Source: Epinephelus fuscoguttatus
Lineage: Eukaryota > Chordata > Actinopteri > Perciformes > Serranidae
DNA: 64,000 bases
Direction of reading: 5' to 3'
Assembly: GCF_011397635.1 (NCBI RefSeq)
Contig: NC_064775.1
Location: 15,575,452 to 15,639,451, forward strand
Part shown: positions 13,701-22,965 of the stretch, piece by piece
How positions within the stretch are numbered: position 1 is the first letter of the stretch
Layout of the letters: the number at the start of each line of letters is the position of its first letter
Program-made: the position numbers and the translations under genes
Notes under the pieces: model-generated
What the model saw: the letters and a program-made list of their open reading frames with translations, nothing else
What the model was told of the DNA's origin: nothing
The model's database searches: none

Positions 13701-16700
13701 AAGTTTAGGTACTGGCACTTCATGCTACATGTAATAAGAAAATCAGAAAACACACCTGGAACATTTGCACAAAATTTAAAGGACTGGTTAAACATTTTGG
13801 TAAATATGCTTATTCACTTTTTTTTGCGTTTGGACAGAAGAGCTGTTTCCCTCCTACTTCCAGTCTCTATGTAAAGCTAAGCTATCAGACCTGACAGCTA
13901 GTGATGTGTGAAAGAGACCAAACAAATCATTTTTAACGACTGTTTTTTGGTGTCCAGTATTAACCGGGTCAGTCTGAGGAACGTCCGAGCGTTCCTGAAA
14001 CCCAACTTTTCCAATTCGCCCTCTTATCATGGGGTTCTGCTCACGGTGCCCACTATGGTGGGTGAATGAGATGTGATTAAATCAGACTCAAGTCTCGACA
14101 GCCAGGCAGCTACACTCACTGAACGAGAGCAAATGAAGTGTGAACGAGCCAGGATCGATTAAATCGGACTTGAGTCCTCGAGAGACCTCCACTAACCAAA
14201 GTCAATGGTACATTTACGTGCTACTTCAAAAAATCTTCCAACTTCAGTGTGTTCATGTGCTTTAAGCTGTAATGCGGAAACAACATGGATACTACAAACT
14301 AGGAGCATTTAAACAACACGTTGGTAACAAAGAGGAAAGGAAACAGTTCAGGTGAGCCATGAAATAGGATGAAGAGCCCATTTTCCAGATTACTCCAACA
14401 ACACATGAATGCAACACAAGGCTGAAGAGGTAACTCTCATGGTATTGATCTTAAAAAGCCAGACTACATACATGTGGGATGCTGAATCAATACATTACAA
14501 TCAATGTATTTAATTTTACTCATGTAACCGTACACATGATGACTTTATCTTCTTAAAGTATCAAAACTCAAAAGGTTTGAAAGGTTGAAAGGATCACTAA
14601 GAGCAGCAGAAAATATGCCCAAAATGTTGAACTATTCCTTTAAGCAAAAAACGTGTGTGTGAAACAAAAACACACATTAAACACATTCACTTAAAATTTT
14701 TAATAAATATTTACAGAATTTCTTTCACCACATTACTTTTTAAAAATGTAAAAAAAAGTATTTAAAGTACATATTTAAATAAATCAAATATAGTTTTATT
14801 CATTTTTATCAATTCAAATTTTTGCTTGTATAACAGAGAAATTAGTTAAACTACAAACTAAAAGGTGTCACATCTCTTATCTCTTACAACTTACGCTCTT
14901 GGCTGGGCTAATGTTACCTGTATAAGCGAGGCGTCGCTCAAATTCAGTCTAAAGAGGAAGTTTCTGTAAAAGAGATGCTTCATGTTAGAGATAACGCAGC
15001 AGACAACATTGTACATTGACAACATGTTGACTGGATGCTGTTTGTCTGCTTTAAGTGTATTTATTTGTCACCTTGCTCCCACAATCAGCTGGTTTCTGCT
15101 CAGGTCCAGGGCCAGCTGGGAGAAATCCTTCACTCCTGGGTGGGAGAACTCCGACATCCACGGCCTCAGCGCTGGACAGAGAGAGAACAACAGGATCGTG
15201 GGACATGTAAGGGAGAAAAGTCATGTAGAGTCATGATAAAAAAGTGTGTGGGAACCCCTGACAACCAAATGGTACCTGGCTCACAGCTCTAGGCCCCTCA
15301 GTGTTTTACTGATGTGTCACATTTCTCTGCAGTGAATCACCTGATCCCTCAGCTCTGCGACTTCCTGTGAGCCATTGGACCTGATGCCAGAATGGAGGCT
15401 CAGGACAAGGCTTCAAAAAAGGCTGGTTGAAATGATTACAGTATCAACAGGAATATTAATAAAAGCAATGCCCTTGGTATGACTCTTTTATCGTACTGCA
15501 GTACATTTCAATTTAATTTTATTCTCTATGTTTTTATTTGCCTGACTTTATTTAATTGCACATTGTTTTTTACCCTGGAAAGCACGCTGTGACTTTGTTT
15601 ATGAAAGGTGCTCTATCAATAAAGTTTATTATTACAATAGATTAAATTAAATGGACTTGATTTAAAACCTCTACCCCGGGCAGGATGACAGCAAACCAAA
15701 AACTGAACAGTAAACAAGCCACTGGCTGTTTACATCATCTTTGGGTAGTGTGTGAACAAACCACATAAAGTGCAACAAATGAATCCTTCCCACACTGCTT
15801 CAGAGCAATTTACTGGTGTCTAAATTAATGCTGGTCCCTTTTATTGGACGGCCTAGCTTGTGGGACAAAGTATCCAAAACAATAACAACATAGTTTGCCA
15901 GTGCGACACTTTGAGCTGAATGGAAGCTGACATCCTGTCAAAATAATATCATCACAGATTCTTTCACAGTTGTTAGACAGCTGAATAAGGACATTTAATG
16001 AGGCCATGCTGTAGACACTCAAAACATTTATTCATTTCATATAAACCTTTCTGTCTGTTCAAATGTCCAAACATAATTCTAGAATAATAAAACCTATAAC
16101 TTTTAACTGCGAGCGTTGATGCATAAGATAGCTCTTTAATACAGATTAATGCCACCTGAGAGCTTTTAACACTGCCGTGCTTTTATTGTCTCTATTAACT
16201 CAAGCCTCGTGTTTCATAATAGTTATTCTTTATTCGTCTCATGTTAAATGTGAAGCAACACTTTGAGAGCAACGACTAAATCCTGGTTCTTCCATACCAC
16301 CATTTTTGAGGTCTCTGTTCCACTTTGAACACCATTAAAGAGGGCAACAATATGACATAAATACAAACCTTCACTTAGACGACAAAGAATTTCAGAAGGA
16401 GCTACTGAATTCAAATTAATTTTGTGCACATGCCTGTGGACATAACGATCTGTGGCAGCCAACACTGAGTCCATGCACACACTTATATTCATCAACGTTA
16501 TACCAACAGCTCAGTAGGAGACATACGACAGAGTATTAAGGACATTGGAGGTACACAAAAAGGAGCTGGGTGAAGCAGGAATATTTTTTTTAGATTAAAG
16601 TTGGATACCTACAAGGAAAAACTTCAGATATTCTCTGACATTTAAGTGGTTAATTCACAGAAAAAACCTTGGACATACTCTGAGATTAAAGAGTTAAATT

Positions 16701-17382
16701 TACAAGAAAATCCAGATATTCTCAGAGATTAAGGTGGTAAATTTACAAGAAAAAACTCAGATATTCTCCAAGATTAATGTGGTAAATTTTCGAGAAAAAA
16801 AATTGGACAATCTAATGGACAATTCAGGAAAAAAAAGAATTATCTTTGAGATTTAAGTGGTAAACTGACAGAAAAAAACGCAGAAATTATTTGAAATTAA
16901 AGTGGTAAATTTCCAAGAAAAAAACTGAATATTCTCTGAGATCATCGTGATAAATAAACAGAAAAAAGACCCCAGACATTCTTTGAAATTAAAGTGGTGA
17001 ATTTATGAGAAAAAAACCCTGGAAAATCTTTGAGATTAAAGTGGAAAATGTACGAGAAAACACTTCTCAGAGATTAGAGTGGTAAATCAATGAGGAAAAG
17101 AAAAGAATATTCTTGGGGTGTCGGTGGCTTAGTGGTAGAGCAGGCACCCCATATACAAGGCTGCTGCCGCAGCGGCCCGGGTTCAAATTCAGCCTGTGGC
17201 CCTTTGCTGCATGTCATCCCCCCTTCTCTCTCTCCCCCCTTCACGCTTACCTGTCCTGTCCAATAAAGGCAAAATGCCCCAAAAAAATATTTTTTTTTAA
17301 AAAAAGAAAAGAATATTCTCTAAAATTAGAGTGGTAAATTTACAGGAAACAATTTTGGTTATTCTCTAAGATTGAAGTGGTA

Positions 17383-17434
<52 letters not shown>

Positions 17435-18072
17435 AAACTTCTCTGAGACTTAAGTTGTATATTTACAATAAAATAATGTTGGAAATTCCTTGAGATTAAA
17501 ACGCTAAATTTCTGAGGAAAAAAAATGGATATTCTCTGAGATAAAAGTGTTAAATTTACCAGAAAGTCAGGTGACATATTAAAAAGAGTGATAAAGTCAC
17601 TCATTTAGCAGCTTTAAGTCAGCTAAGCCTAAAACTAACAGCTAACAATGACCCATGTTGGACACAAACTCTGGTCTCCTGGGTGAAAGTCCTGTACAAA
17701 TTCATCCATCACAACTTTCCTCCCTACATGGTCTTTGTTATGCTTTATACTATGTCACCTGACTTTCTGGCAGCACATTTGTGAGTTTTTTCTTGGAAAT
17801 TTACTGCTTTAATCTGAGAGAAAATCCCAATTTTTTTCTCATAAATGTATAACTTTAATGTCAGATTTTTTTTTACCAACAAATATGTGCAGCTGAAGGA
17901 AAAGCAGACTGATGTTGACGCACTCACCTTGGTAAGAGACAACAGGATGCTCCTTTCGACTACAGTCTGCTGGTTTGATGTGAGGCTGCTGGGACAGACA
18001 CACAGACGAACAGATGATCAGCACGAGGCCACAGGGGGAGAGGGCCCACGCCCCCCACCCTGACGTAACCAT
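1712..18072 (-). CDS. sema5b: Semaphorin-5B-like, 3' part off window
   Basis: Transmembrane class-5 semaphorin, an axon-guidance cue/receptor. Coding exons in transcript order: 17928-18072, 15072-15171, 14918-14963, 13564-13626, 13158-13256, 11847-12060, 11477-11762, 11242-11377, 9894-10101, 9582-9789, 8848-8965, 7335-7519, 6749-6892, 6493-6640, 5365-5590, 4255-4476, 4008-4178, 1712-1861. All junctions are GT-AG with matching phase; they give 956 aa. Residues 1-30 are a signal peptide (hydrophobic LVLIICSSVCLS). The Sema domain spans about 55-500 (FSGRDPVIYRSLG, GGRFLLEDTWTTFMKARLNC). The PSI domain (ARDPYCGWD) follows at about 500-541, then seven thrombospondin type-1 repeats with WxxW and CSxxCGxG motifs. 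Phrases such as EVRRNTPWTPW and NLTERSLQDAQRLFL match SEMA5B better than SEMA5A. The start is ATG at 18072; the open frame upstream begins at a GTG and is not used. About 120 residues (membrane span, tail) are missing at the left edge. The a/b teleost paralogue was not resolved. Confidence 0.93.
2929..3895. mobile_element. TIR element, family A copy 1
   Basis: The left end reads TTAAAGGGATAGTTCAGA and the right end is its near-perfect inverse, with about 30 bp of terminal inverted repeat running into a GTGGGG motif. This is a very common percomorph non-autonomous DNA element. Two more copies of the family are in this window (29818-30599 and 40299-40770). The copy sits in a sema5b intron and carries a LINE fragment inside it (3428-3724). 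Confidence 0.65.
3428..3724 (+). pseudogene. LINE reverse-transcriptase C-terminal fragment
   Basis: The plus-strand frame from 3428 reads about 99 codons resembling the C-terminus of fish non-LTR retrotransposon polyproteins: LTYGHELWVVTKR, RIQAAEMSFLCRVAGLSLRDR, then a stop codon, then LLLHVERRHLRWFGYL, MMPPGCLPLEVF and ARPTGRRPR. The in-frame TAG and the lack of any upstream polymerase domain show it is a dead 3' fragment. It lies within the family A TIR element, so one is nested in the other. I cannot assign the LINE clade with certainty. Confidence 0.7.
4477..5364. other. sema5b intron, possible conserved noncoding block
   Basis: No coding exon. The segment 4780-4960 is non-repetitive, with ATTAATTA-like homeodomain-type motifs and no TIR structure. 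That is how conserved noncoding elements often look, but conservation cannot be judged from one sequence. Confidence 0.25.
5591..6492. other. sema5b intron, nothing recognised
   Basis: Intron between two thrombospondin-repeat exons. I see no exon, no TIR element and no simple repeat of note. Confidence 0.5.
7699..8674. mobile_element. 976-bp TIR element flanked by TTAA
   Basis: Ends are AGGGGACCTTTTATGCT and the inverse of AGGGGACCTATTATGCT, each bordered by TTAA (7695-7698 and 8675-8678). TTAA target duplication is the hallmark of piggyBac-type transposition, so a piggyBac-like MITE is the favoured reading. A diverged internal direct duplication is visible: the block at about 7900-8010, ending in GTAGCTACATGTAGCAGTGT, recurs at about 8285-8402. 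No transposase is encoded. It lies in the sema5b intron between the PSI exon and the first thrombospondin exon. Confidence 0.6.
10560..10790 (+). pseudogene. Degraded hAT/ZBED-type transposase fragment
   Basis: Two plus-strand frames joined by a frameshift read like the C-terminal half of a hAT-family (ZBED-like) transposase: KLVAGYVVEEMLHISMMDSP, then, one frame over, KQILGKIPVTGNSRPPGK, FASYVALAVLTGDYPDIH. A stop codon lies just upstream. No terminal repeats were located, so the borders are approximate. It lies in a sema5b intron on the opposite strand to that gene. The assignment rests on recalled resemblance only. Confidence 0.35.
12061..13157. other. sema5b intron, AT-rich
   Basis: AT-rich sequence with runs of T and A. 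I see no coding exon, TIR pair or simple repeat that I can support. Confidence 0.45.
13776..14643. mobile_element. TIR element, family B
   Basis: The left end TTAAAGGACTGGTTAAACA and the right end (inverse of TTAAAGGAATAGTTCAACA) form about 25 bp of terminal inverted repeat ending in TTTTGG. The interior phrase CTTCCAGTCTCTATG followed by AAGCTAAGCTAT is shared with a partial copy at 54690-54935. It is non-autonomous and lies in a sema5b intron. Confidence 0.6.
15575..15634 (+). mobile_element. L2-like LINE 3' tail
   Basis: The sequence GAAAGGTGCTCTATCAATAA followed by AGTTTATTATTA is the recognisable 3' tail of L2-type LINEs in fish, and related SINEs carry the same tail. No upstream coding part is recognisable, so it is a 5'-truncated remnant. 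It sits in sema5b intron 1. Confidence 0.5.
17114..17301 (+). mobile_element. tRNA-derived SINE with perfect 18-bp TSD
   Basis: The head is tRNA-like, with an A box (TGGCTTAGTGG) and a B box (GGTTCAAATTC). It is followed by the body phrase CCTGTGGCCCTTTGCTGCAT and the tail AATAAAGGCAAAATGCCCC with an A/T-rich end. I recognise this as a SINE common in percomorph fishes. It is flanked by identical 18-bp direct repeats, AAAAGAAAAGAATATTCT (17096-17113 and 17302-17319). The clean duplication indicates a fairly young insertion into the pre-existing minisatellite. Confidence 0.85.
17388..17430. repeat. (CA)n microsatellite
   Basis: About 21 uninterrupted AC/CA dinucleotide units inside the minisatellite of sema5b intron 1, so likely length-polymorphic. 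Confidence 0.95.
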
Positions 18073-18116
18073 AGTTACAACCACATCCAGTCTTCTATCA
18101 GGTCCTCAGGAAACAC
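18073..18116 (-). other. sema5b: sema5b 5' UTR part of first coding exon
   Basis: On the minus strand a pyrimidine-rich acceptor (CTCCTCTCCGACAG) precedes 18116, so the exon with the start codon probably begins here and is preceded by one or more noncoding exons. The true transcription start is not visible and may be many kilobases upstream. Confidence 0.45.
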
Positions 18117-20431
18117 CTGTCGGAGAGGAGAAGTCGGTCAATTTAAGCACATTAAACAACAAGGATGACAACAAATCTTGTGACCAAAATATAAAGCTTA
18201 AGCATCTGTAATAGCACTTTACACTTCTGCACACCCTTCCTTGCTCTCTGTCCGCCTGTCCATCCATTTAAATTAGTTTTGCCAGCCCAGCGGTCTTTCT
18301 GCTGGCTCTGTCTATCTGCCCTGGGTGTCCAGCCCCTCAGTGTCAGCAGGACTCAGTCATGGCTAATTCACCTCAAAAGGCCAGAGCCGCCAATCTCTCT
18401 AATGCCGACTCTCAAACCGAGGGTGCCATCATGACTGAGGAGAGCTATTCAAAGACGAGCCTGGGCCCGGAGCCAAACGGGGGTGTGAACTTTGAACTGT
18501 GAGACACATGAAGGGTCTTTGTGTCAACATCAGAATTCATTTATACACATCAAATCTGTTCAGAGACGATGATCCGATGATGACCAAAGGTCCAGGGGCC
18601 AGAGCAAAGGCTCTTTTACGTAGAGCGTGTCACAAAATGGCACAAAAAAAATTAGCTGATGATTTAGGCTGCATCAATGCCAGCAGCTGTGTTGGGCATA
18701 CTGTCAAACATTTGGTCATGATGTTAAACAACCTGCAGTGAAGAGCTGAGATGGCAATCTGAGAAGTTCCCTCAGTGATGCCAAACTCTCACCACTGTGT
18801 GAACACACGCACATCCAGGTCAAAAGGATGATGCCAACTCTACTGTTACAGCATCTCACTGTTATTTTTGAGCAGGGGATGACATACCCAATCCCAGACT
18901 GCTGACTGAATCCGTAGCTCGCCCCTCATCTCTGCTTTATGGCTGATTTATGGTCAGTGTTACATGCGTATATGGACAGAGCCATCTGCGTTTTCTGGGT
19001 TCAAGTCATCCATAGTTGTGAATGTTTTCTAAAAGCTTACAGATACGGACAATACACAGCAGTACCACCACAAATCATGGGGGCAGTGTAACATGCTGTA
19101 TTTAATGAGCTCGTCGACCTCCTCCATCATCGCCATGTTTGTTATTGTCAGAAACATTTGACTCTGCCCTCTCTTGCCATCGAGTGGATGTATCTATGCC
19201 AACAAAAGGACGATCACAGCGAATTGAACAGACCTATTTTGCTACGTAAAAGGAGTATAAATGAGCATTTAGGCTCGAGGCTACATGAGCTTTTCCTAAC
19301 ACAACACAGAATCTATAACTGAAGTGTTTCTTTAACTGTGCAGCCTGAATCTTGTTTCTGTGCAGTTTTAATACCTGTAGGCAGTTAAAATGTCCATCAA
19401 ACAGTTGAAGAGCAACAGCTGAAAGCAGAAGACGTGTCAGTCTATGTCTTAGCCATGAAAACAAATTGCACCGAAAGCAGTTAAACTGTCAGCTGAAATC
19501 AGCAGAGAACAATAAGCGGGCCTAGTGTGCACCGTTCATTATCAAACTGAAGGATACATTAGTTTAAATTTGCATGATAATCAAACCATTTATTTATTTT
19601 TAAATTTCACATTCATTACAAAAAATACTTCTTGTGAGCTACAGTTCAGCAGGTTTGTTAAATGTCTCCCACCCTCCTTTAACCCTTTAACTAATTTCCT
19701 CGCAGCTCTGGATAGTGGAGGCGGTGAATGTGTGCCTGTCTACTGCACACCAGGAGGACTGAATGTGTGTGGAGGCAGAGGTTTTTCAACCTGCTGGGTC
19801 TGACATTGCTGCTTAACGAAGCGACAGGAGCAGAGCCTTCACCGCTGGCCTCGCTTTTGTTCTGTGGCCATGCTCCTCTCAACGTGCAAAGGCCGGCCAG
19901 TGAGAGGCCTAGTGTTCGGAGACTTGTCTATTCAGTACAGTGAGGGGGAGCAGCAGCAGACGTCAGTCAGATTCTTCAGGGGCATTAGAAAATGTGCAGA
20001 TGGGTTCTCACTCTGTAATCAGCCCTAGTTAAAAATGAAGTCTGCATGCTAATTTTAACAAGTCCTCATATCTGAATAAGAAAATACGTTGTTTGTCTGT
20101 GCCTTCCAAATGACTCATATAAGCATTTTCAGGAACACCACCTCTGTTAAGCTCATGCTTAATCAATTAAAAGTACTTAATTAAGGCTATAGAATGATCA
20201 TAGTCATGGTTAAAAGAAGACAACACTGACTGTTGGTAGGAGATGGCACGCAAACAACAGACACTTGAAACTTGGTGTCCGCCCAATCACACACCCCGAA
20301 CATCTTCCTGAGAGGTTTTTCAGCATTTAAATAATATTAAAGCACTTCTGCCTCAGTGTATGAGAAAGGACAGCCATGACCAGAATAACCACAAGAGGTC
20401 CCTTGTCAGGAAAATGTAAATACAAGTCCTC
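18117..20431. other. Upstream of sema5b start, no gene seen
   Basis: No open frame here shows splice-site support or a known domain on either strand. The part around 18300-18500 is unique-looking and relatively GC-rich and could be regulatory, but nothing specific can be claimed. Confidence 0.4.
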
Positions 20432-21288
20432 TTAAAGTTGGAGTTTAGGACTTTAACATATAAATGAGCCTCTGTTACTTTCAAGCTTTCGCCAAATGAG
20501 TTCACACAATGCTGATTAAGCTTACTGCCACCAGGGAAAGCTCTCTGTTTCTCAGTATAGCAGAGTTTTGGTGTCAGTCATAGACTATATAATAAAGACG
20601 GACAACATGACAGCTCAATTTAATTTTTCCCAAAGATGGTTTCTGTCATTTTAGGTAGTTCTTATCACTCTGGTGTACATTCAAGCGTTTACTTTTCTTT
20701 TCAGTTTGGTTTTAATTAATTTGATGTTACAAAAAGGGGAAATGACATCATGACTGACAACTGTGTGGGCCAACTGGTGTTCTCATGACTGGTTGGATGG
20801 GTGAGAACTTAAAATTGCTGAGATTGCTACTGCGCAGACTCTGGCTCCAAATGCCGTTGCCAGTGCAAGATGGCAGCAGCCATGTCCTGAATATATGGCT
20901 TAATTAATGCACAGTGGGAGGAAGAGGAGATGCGTTGTCTAGTTTTATATACAGTCTTTTTTGCATAATTCTGATGTTTTCTTCTGGTACTTTGTATGTT
21001 GACAGTTTGAAATAAAAAATTAAGAAACAAAAAGAAGTGGGGACAGACCATAGTGGCTGAGCAGCAGCTAGGAGGAGCTCTGGCAGAAGCTATGCTAGAA
21101 CATTCTAGGAAGCGTCCAAGAAAAGTTTCTGGAGAGGATGCTTCCGATAAAAAAGAAACAGATTAAAGGATTAAAGTTAAAAAAAAAATACTTGAAGGGA
21201 GTGCTCCTACAGGTATTCATAGTCATTGTGTATGTAATTGCTTTTATTGCCAGAGGGGGGAGACAAAAGTTCAGCACTCCAACTTTAA
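20432..21288. mobile_element. TIR element, family C
   Basis: The left end TTAAAGTTGGAGTTTAGGAC and the right end, read as its inverse TTAAAGTTGGAGTGCTGAAC, form matching terminal inverted repeats about 857 bp apart. The interior contains 'tcatagactatataataaagacgga', a phrase common in teleost MITEs. No transposase is present. Confidence 0.55.
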
Positions 21289-22182
21289 AATTTTGAACAG
21301 TCTTAAATAAAGACCTCAAAAGCTTGTTTGTGTTGTCAGCAGTAGAGACTACAAAGTTGATGTTTCCAAATGTAACCTGAGTGATCACAATGTGTTCTCA
21401 ATGAGTAAGATATTTTAGGTTTGGGAGCAAACCAGCGTTGACCAAAAAGTAGGAAGTAAAGGCGAAAAACATTCAAGCCTGTTTTCCCAGAGCCATGAGC
21501 GTGTCAGAACATTCAGTCATTCATGTAACAGCCTGTGTTGGAAAAACACCATAAAGCCTTAACAACCTGTGGGGAGATTAGAAATACAGAGTCTCCGATT
21601 CATGTGACCTGTATGTGTTTGGACTGTGGGAGGAAAACCACAGGAACACGGAGCCAACATGTGACCTCCACACAGAGTGGAACACTGCCAAGGTTTTAAC
21701 CCTCCTGTAGCCGCCGTGAATAAAGTTTAAGACTTTGGTTCACTGTATCAATACAGCAAAATATATGACAGGTGTATACTTTATCTTTTAGCATCCATTG
21801 CAGCTGCAGTTATGGTTACAATTCTAGTGGGATTACAGATCTTCTGAATGTCTTCCAGAAACTAGAGCCACTGAAAATGAGTTGTGTTGACCAAAGCGAT
21901 GATAATAATTGGCCTAAAGTCATTAAATGTGTCCTACTGTGCAGAGGGGTCTGTTATCCATCACATGTGGAGACCCTGCAACAAAAACAGCTCACTGCTA
22001 ACTACTTTAAACCTTTGCCCATATATAGACAGCTTACCGGTCCTCTTATTTCATTTTGACTTTTATCACCAGCATGTGATTTGTTGCAGTGACCAAGTCT
22101 ACAAGCCCTATATGGGAAAAAATATATATTATAGTACTACCCTTATGGATGTATGTACACATCAGGATGGCTTCAGCCCTTT

Positions 22183-22270
22183 AAATCAGTGGCTCCCAAA
22201 CTTTTTGACTTGTAACACCTTAAAAAAGAAGCTATATTTACTTGTGACCTCTTGTCACAGGTTGCATATA
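22183..22270 (+). mobile_element. hAT (Charlie-like) left-end remnant
   Basis: The sequence TCAGTGGCTCCCAAACTTTT followed by TGACTTGTAACACC matches the conserved 5' terminus of many vertebrate hAT elements (CAGTGGTTCCCAAACTTTTT type). No matching right end was found nearby, so it is a truncated remnant. Confidence 0.45.
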
Positions 22271-22330
22271 TCGACGGATGCTGGCTGGTACAAGGAAATG
22301 GTGATTTGTCTTTCTCAGATTCATTTATTT

Positions 22331-22965
22331 ATAGGGGAACGTCGGTGTATACTGGACCCTATTTGTCCATGTTTTTGTGTCTTGGTGACAAATGGGAAGA
22401 CCAGTTTTGGACACTGGCCCAGTATTGAGCAAGAGAGCTACAGCTGGCAGCCACAAAACAGGCTGCAATATAACCACTCGCGGCAATATGCACTGTCAGT
22501 TTACGTCCACCAAAAGGGATTGATTTTGCCACTGACAGGCTCAGATTGCTATCTGAAGTGTCTGACAACGTATGGAAAGGATCCCTACAGAGACAGACCT
22601 GTTTGTTACAGAGTAAGATCATTATTGTTCAACCAGAAACAGCCAATAAATTACCATCGCCACAATCACCTGATCTTACTCCTCAACAAAAAGGTCCATC
22701 TCTTTAAAAATCTTTCCATAATGTTGTCAGACACTTGGAATAATAATCAGACTGTCTGACTGCCTGTCAGTGACAAAAACAAGCACCTTTAGTGGATGTA
22801 CACTGACCCAAGTGGTTACAAAGCAGCCTGTTTTGTGGTTGCCAGTTGCAAGACCCTCACTCAAGACTGGACTACTTTACAATATTGCTGTTCCCATAAG
22901 TCACTTCAGACACAGAAACATGGGAACATTGGGTCCAAGTTGAAAAACACCAAAGTTGCCTTTTA
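22331..22965. mobile_element. TIR element, family D copy 1
   Basis: Imperfect terminal inverted repeats of about 45 bp. The left end runs through TATACTGGACCC to CCATGTTTTT; the right end is the inverse of a TTTTTCAACTTGGGTCC-type sequence. The internal phrases GCCACTGACAGGCTCA and AAGGATCCCTACAGAGA recur in copy 2 (31975-33160). A chance open frame of nearly 300 codons spans its left part (see rejected items). Confidence 0.5.

Larger units (their letters stand above)
16590..17870. repeat. Foldback minisatellite in sema5b intron 1
   Basis: Degenerate tandem units of roughly 55-60 bp, each containing GAGATTAAAGTGGTAAATTT followed by a poly-A stretch and ATTCTCT, run from about 16590 to 17558. 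Inverted copies of the same unit resume at about 17771-17870. The two arms are joined by a perfect 19-bp inverted repeat (17559-17577 and 17752-17770) around a 174-nt spacer. The whole can fold back on itself, suggesting a foldback-type element whose arms expanded. A SINE and a CA microsatellite sit inside. Confidence 0.6.

Noticed and set aside
17113..17185. tRNA-like sequence with A and B boxes
   Set aside because: It is the head of a SINE with body, tail and target duplication; it does not give a plausible cloverleaf of a functional tRNA gene.
16590..17570. Regularly repeated units resembling a CRISPR array
   Set aside because: Units are degenerate and contiguous without unique spacers, and lie in a vertebrate intron.
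18073..18084. Upstream extension of the sema5b first coding exon beginning at GTG
   Set aside because: GTG is not a vertebrate start; the in-frame ATG four codons later begins a good signal peptide.
21884..22759. Open frame of about 290 codons on the plus strand, the longest unspliced frame in the window
   Set aside because: It spans a hAT remnant and half of the family D TIR element, has no recognisable domain or compositional signal, and the homologous region of copy 2 near 32 kb does not keep the frame. Treated as chance.
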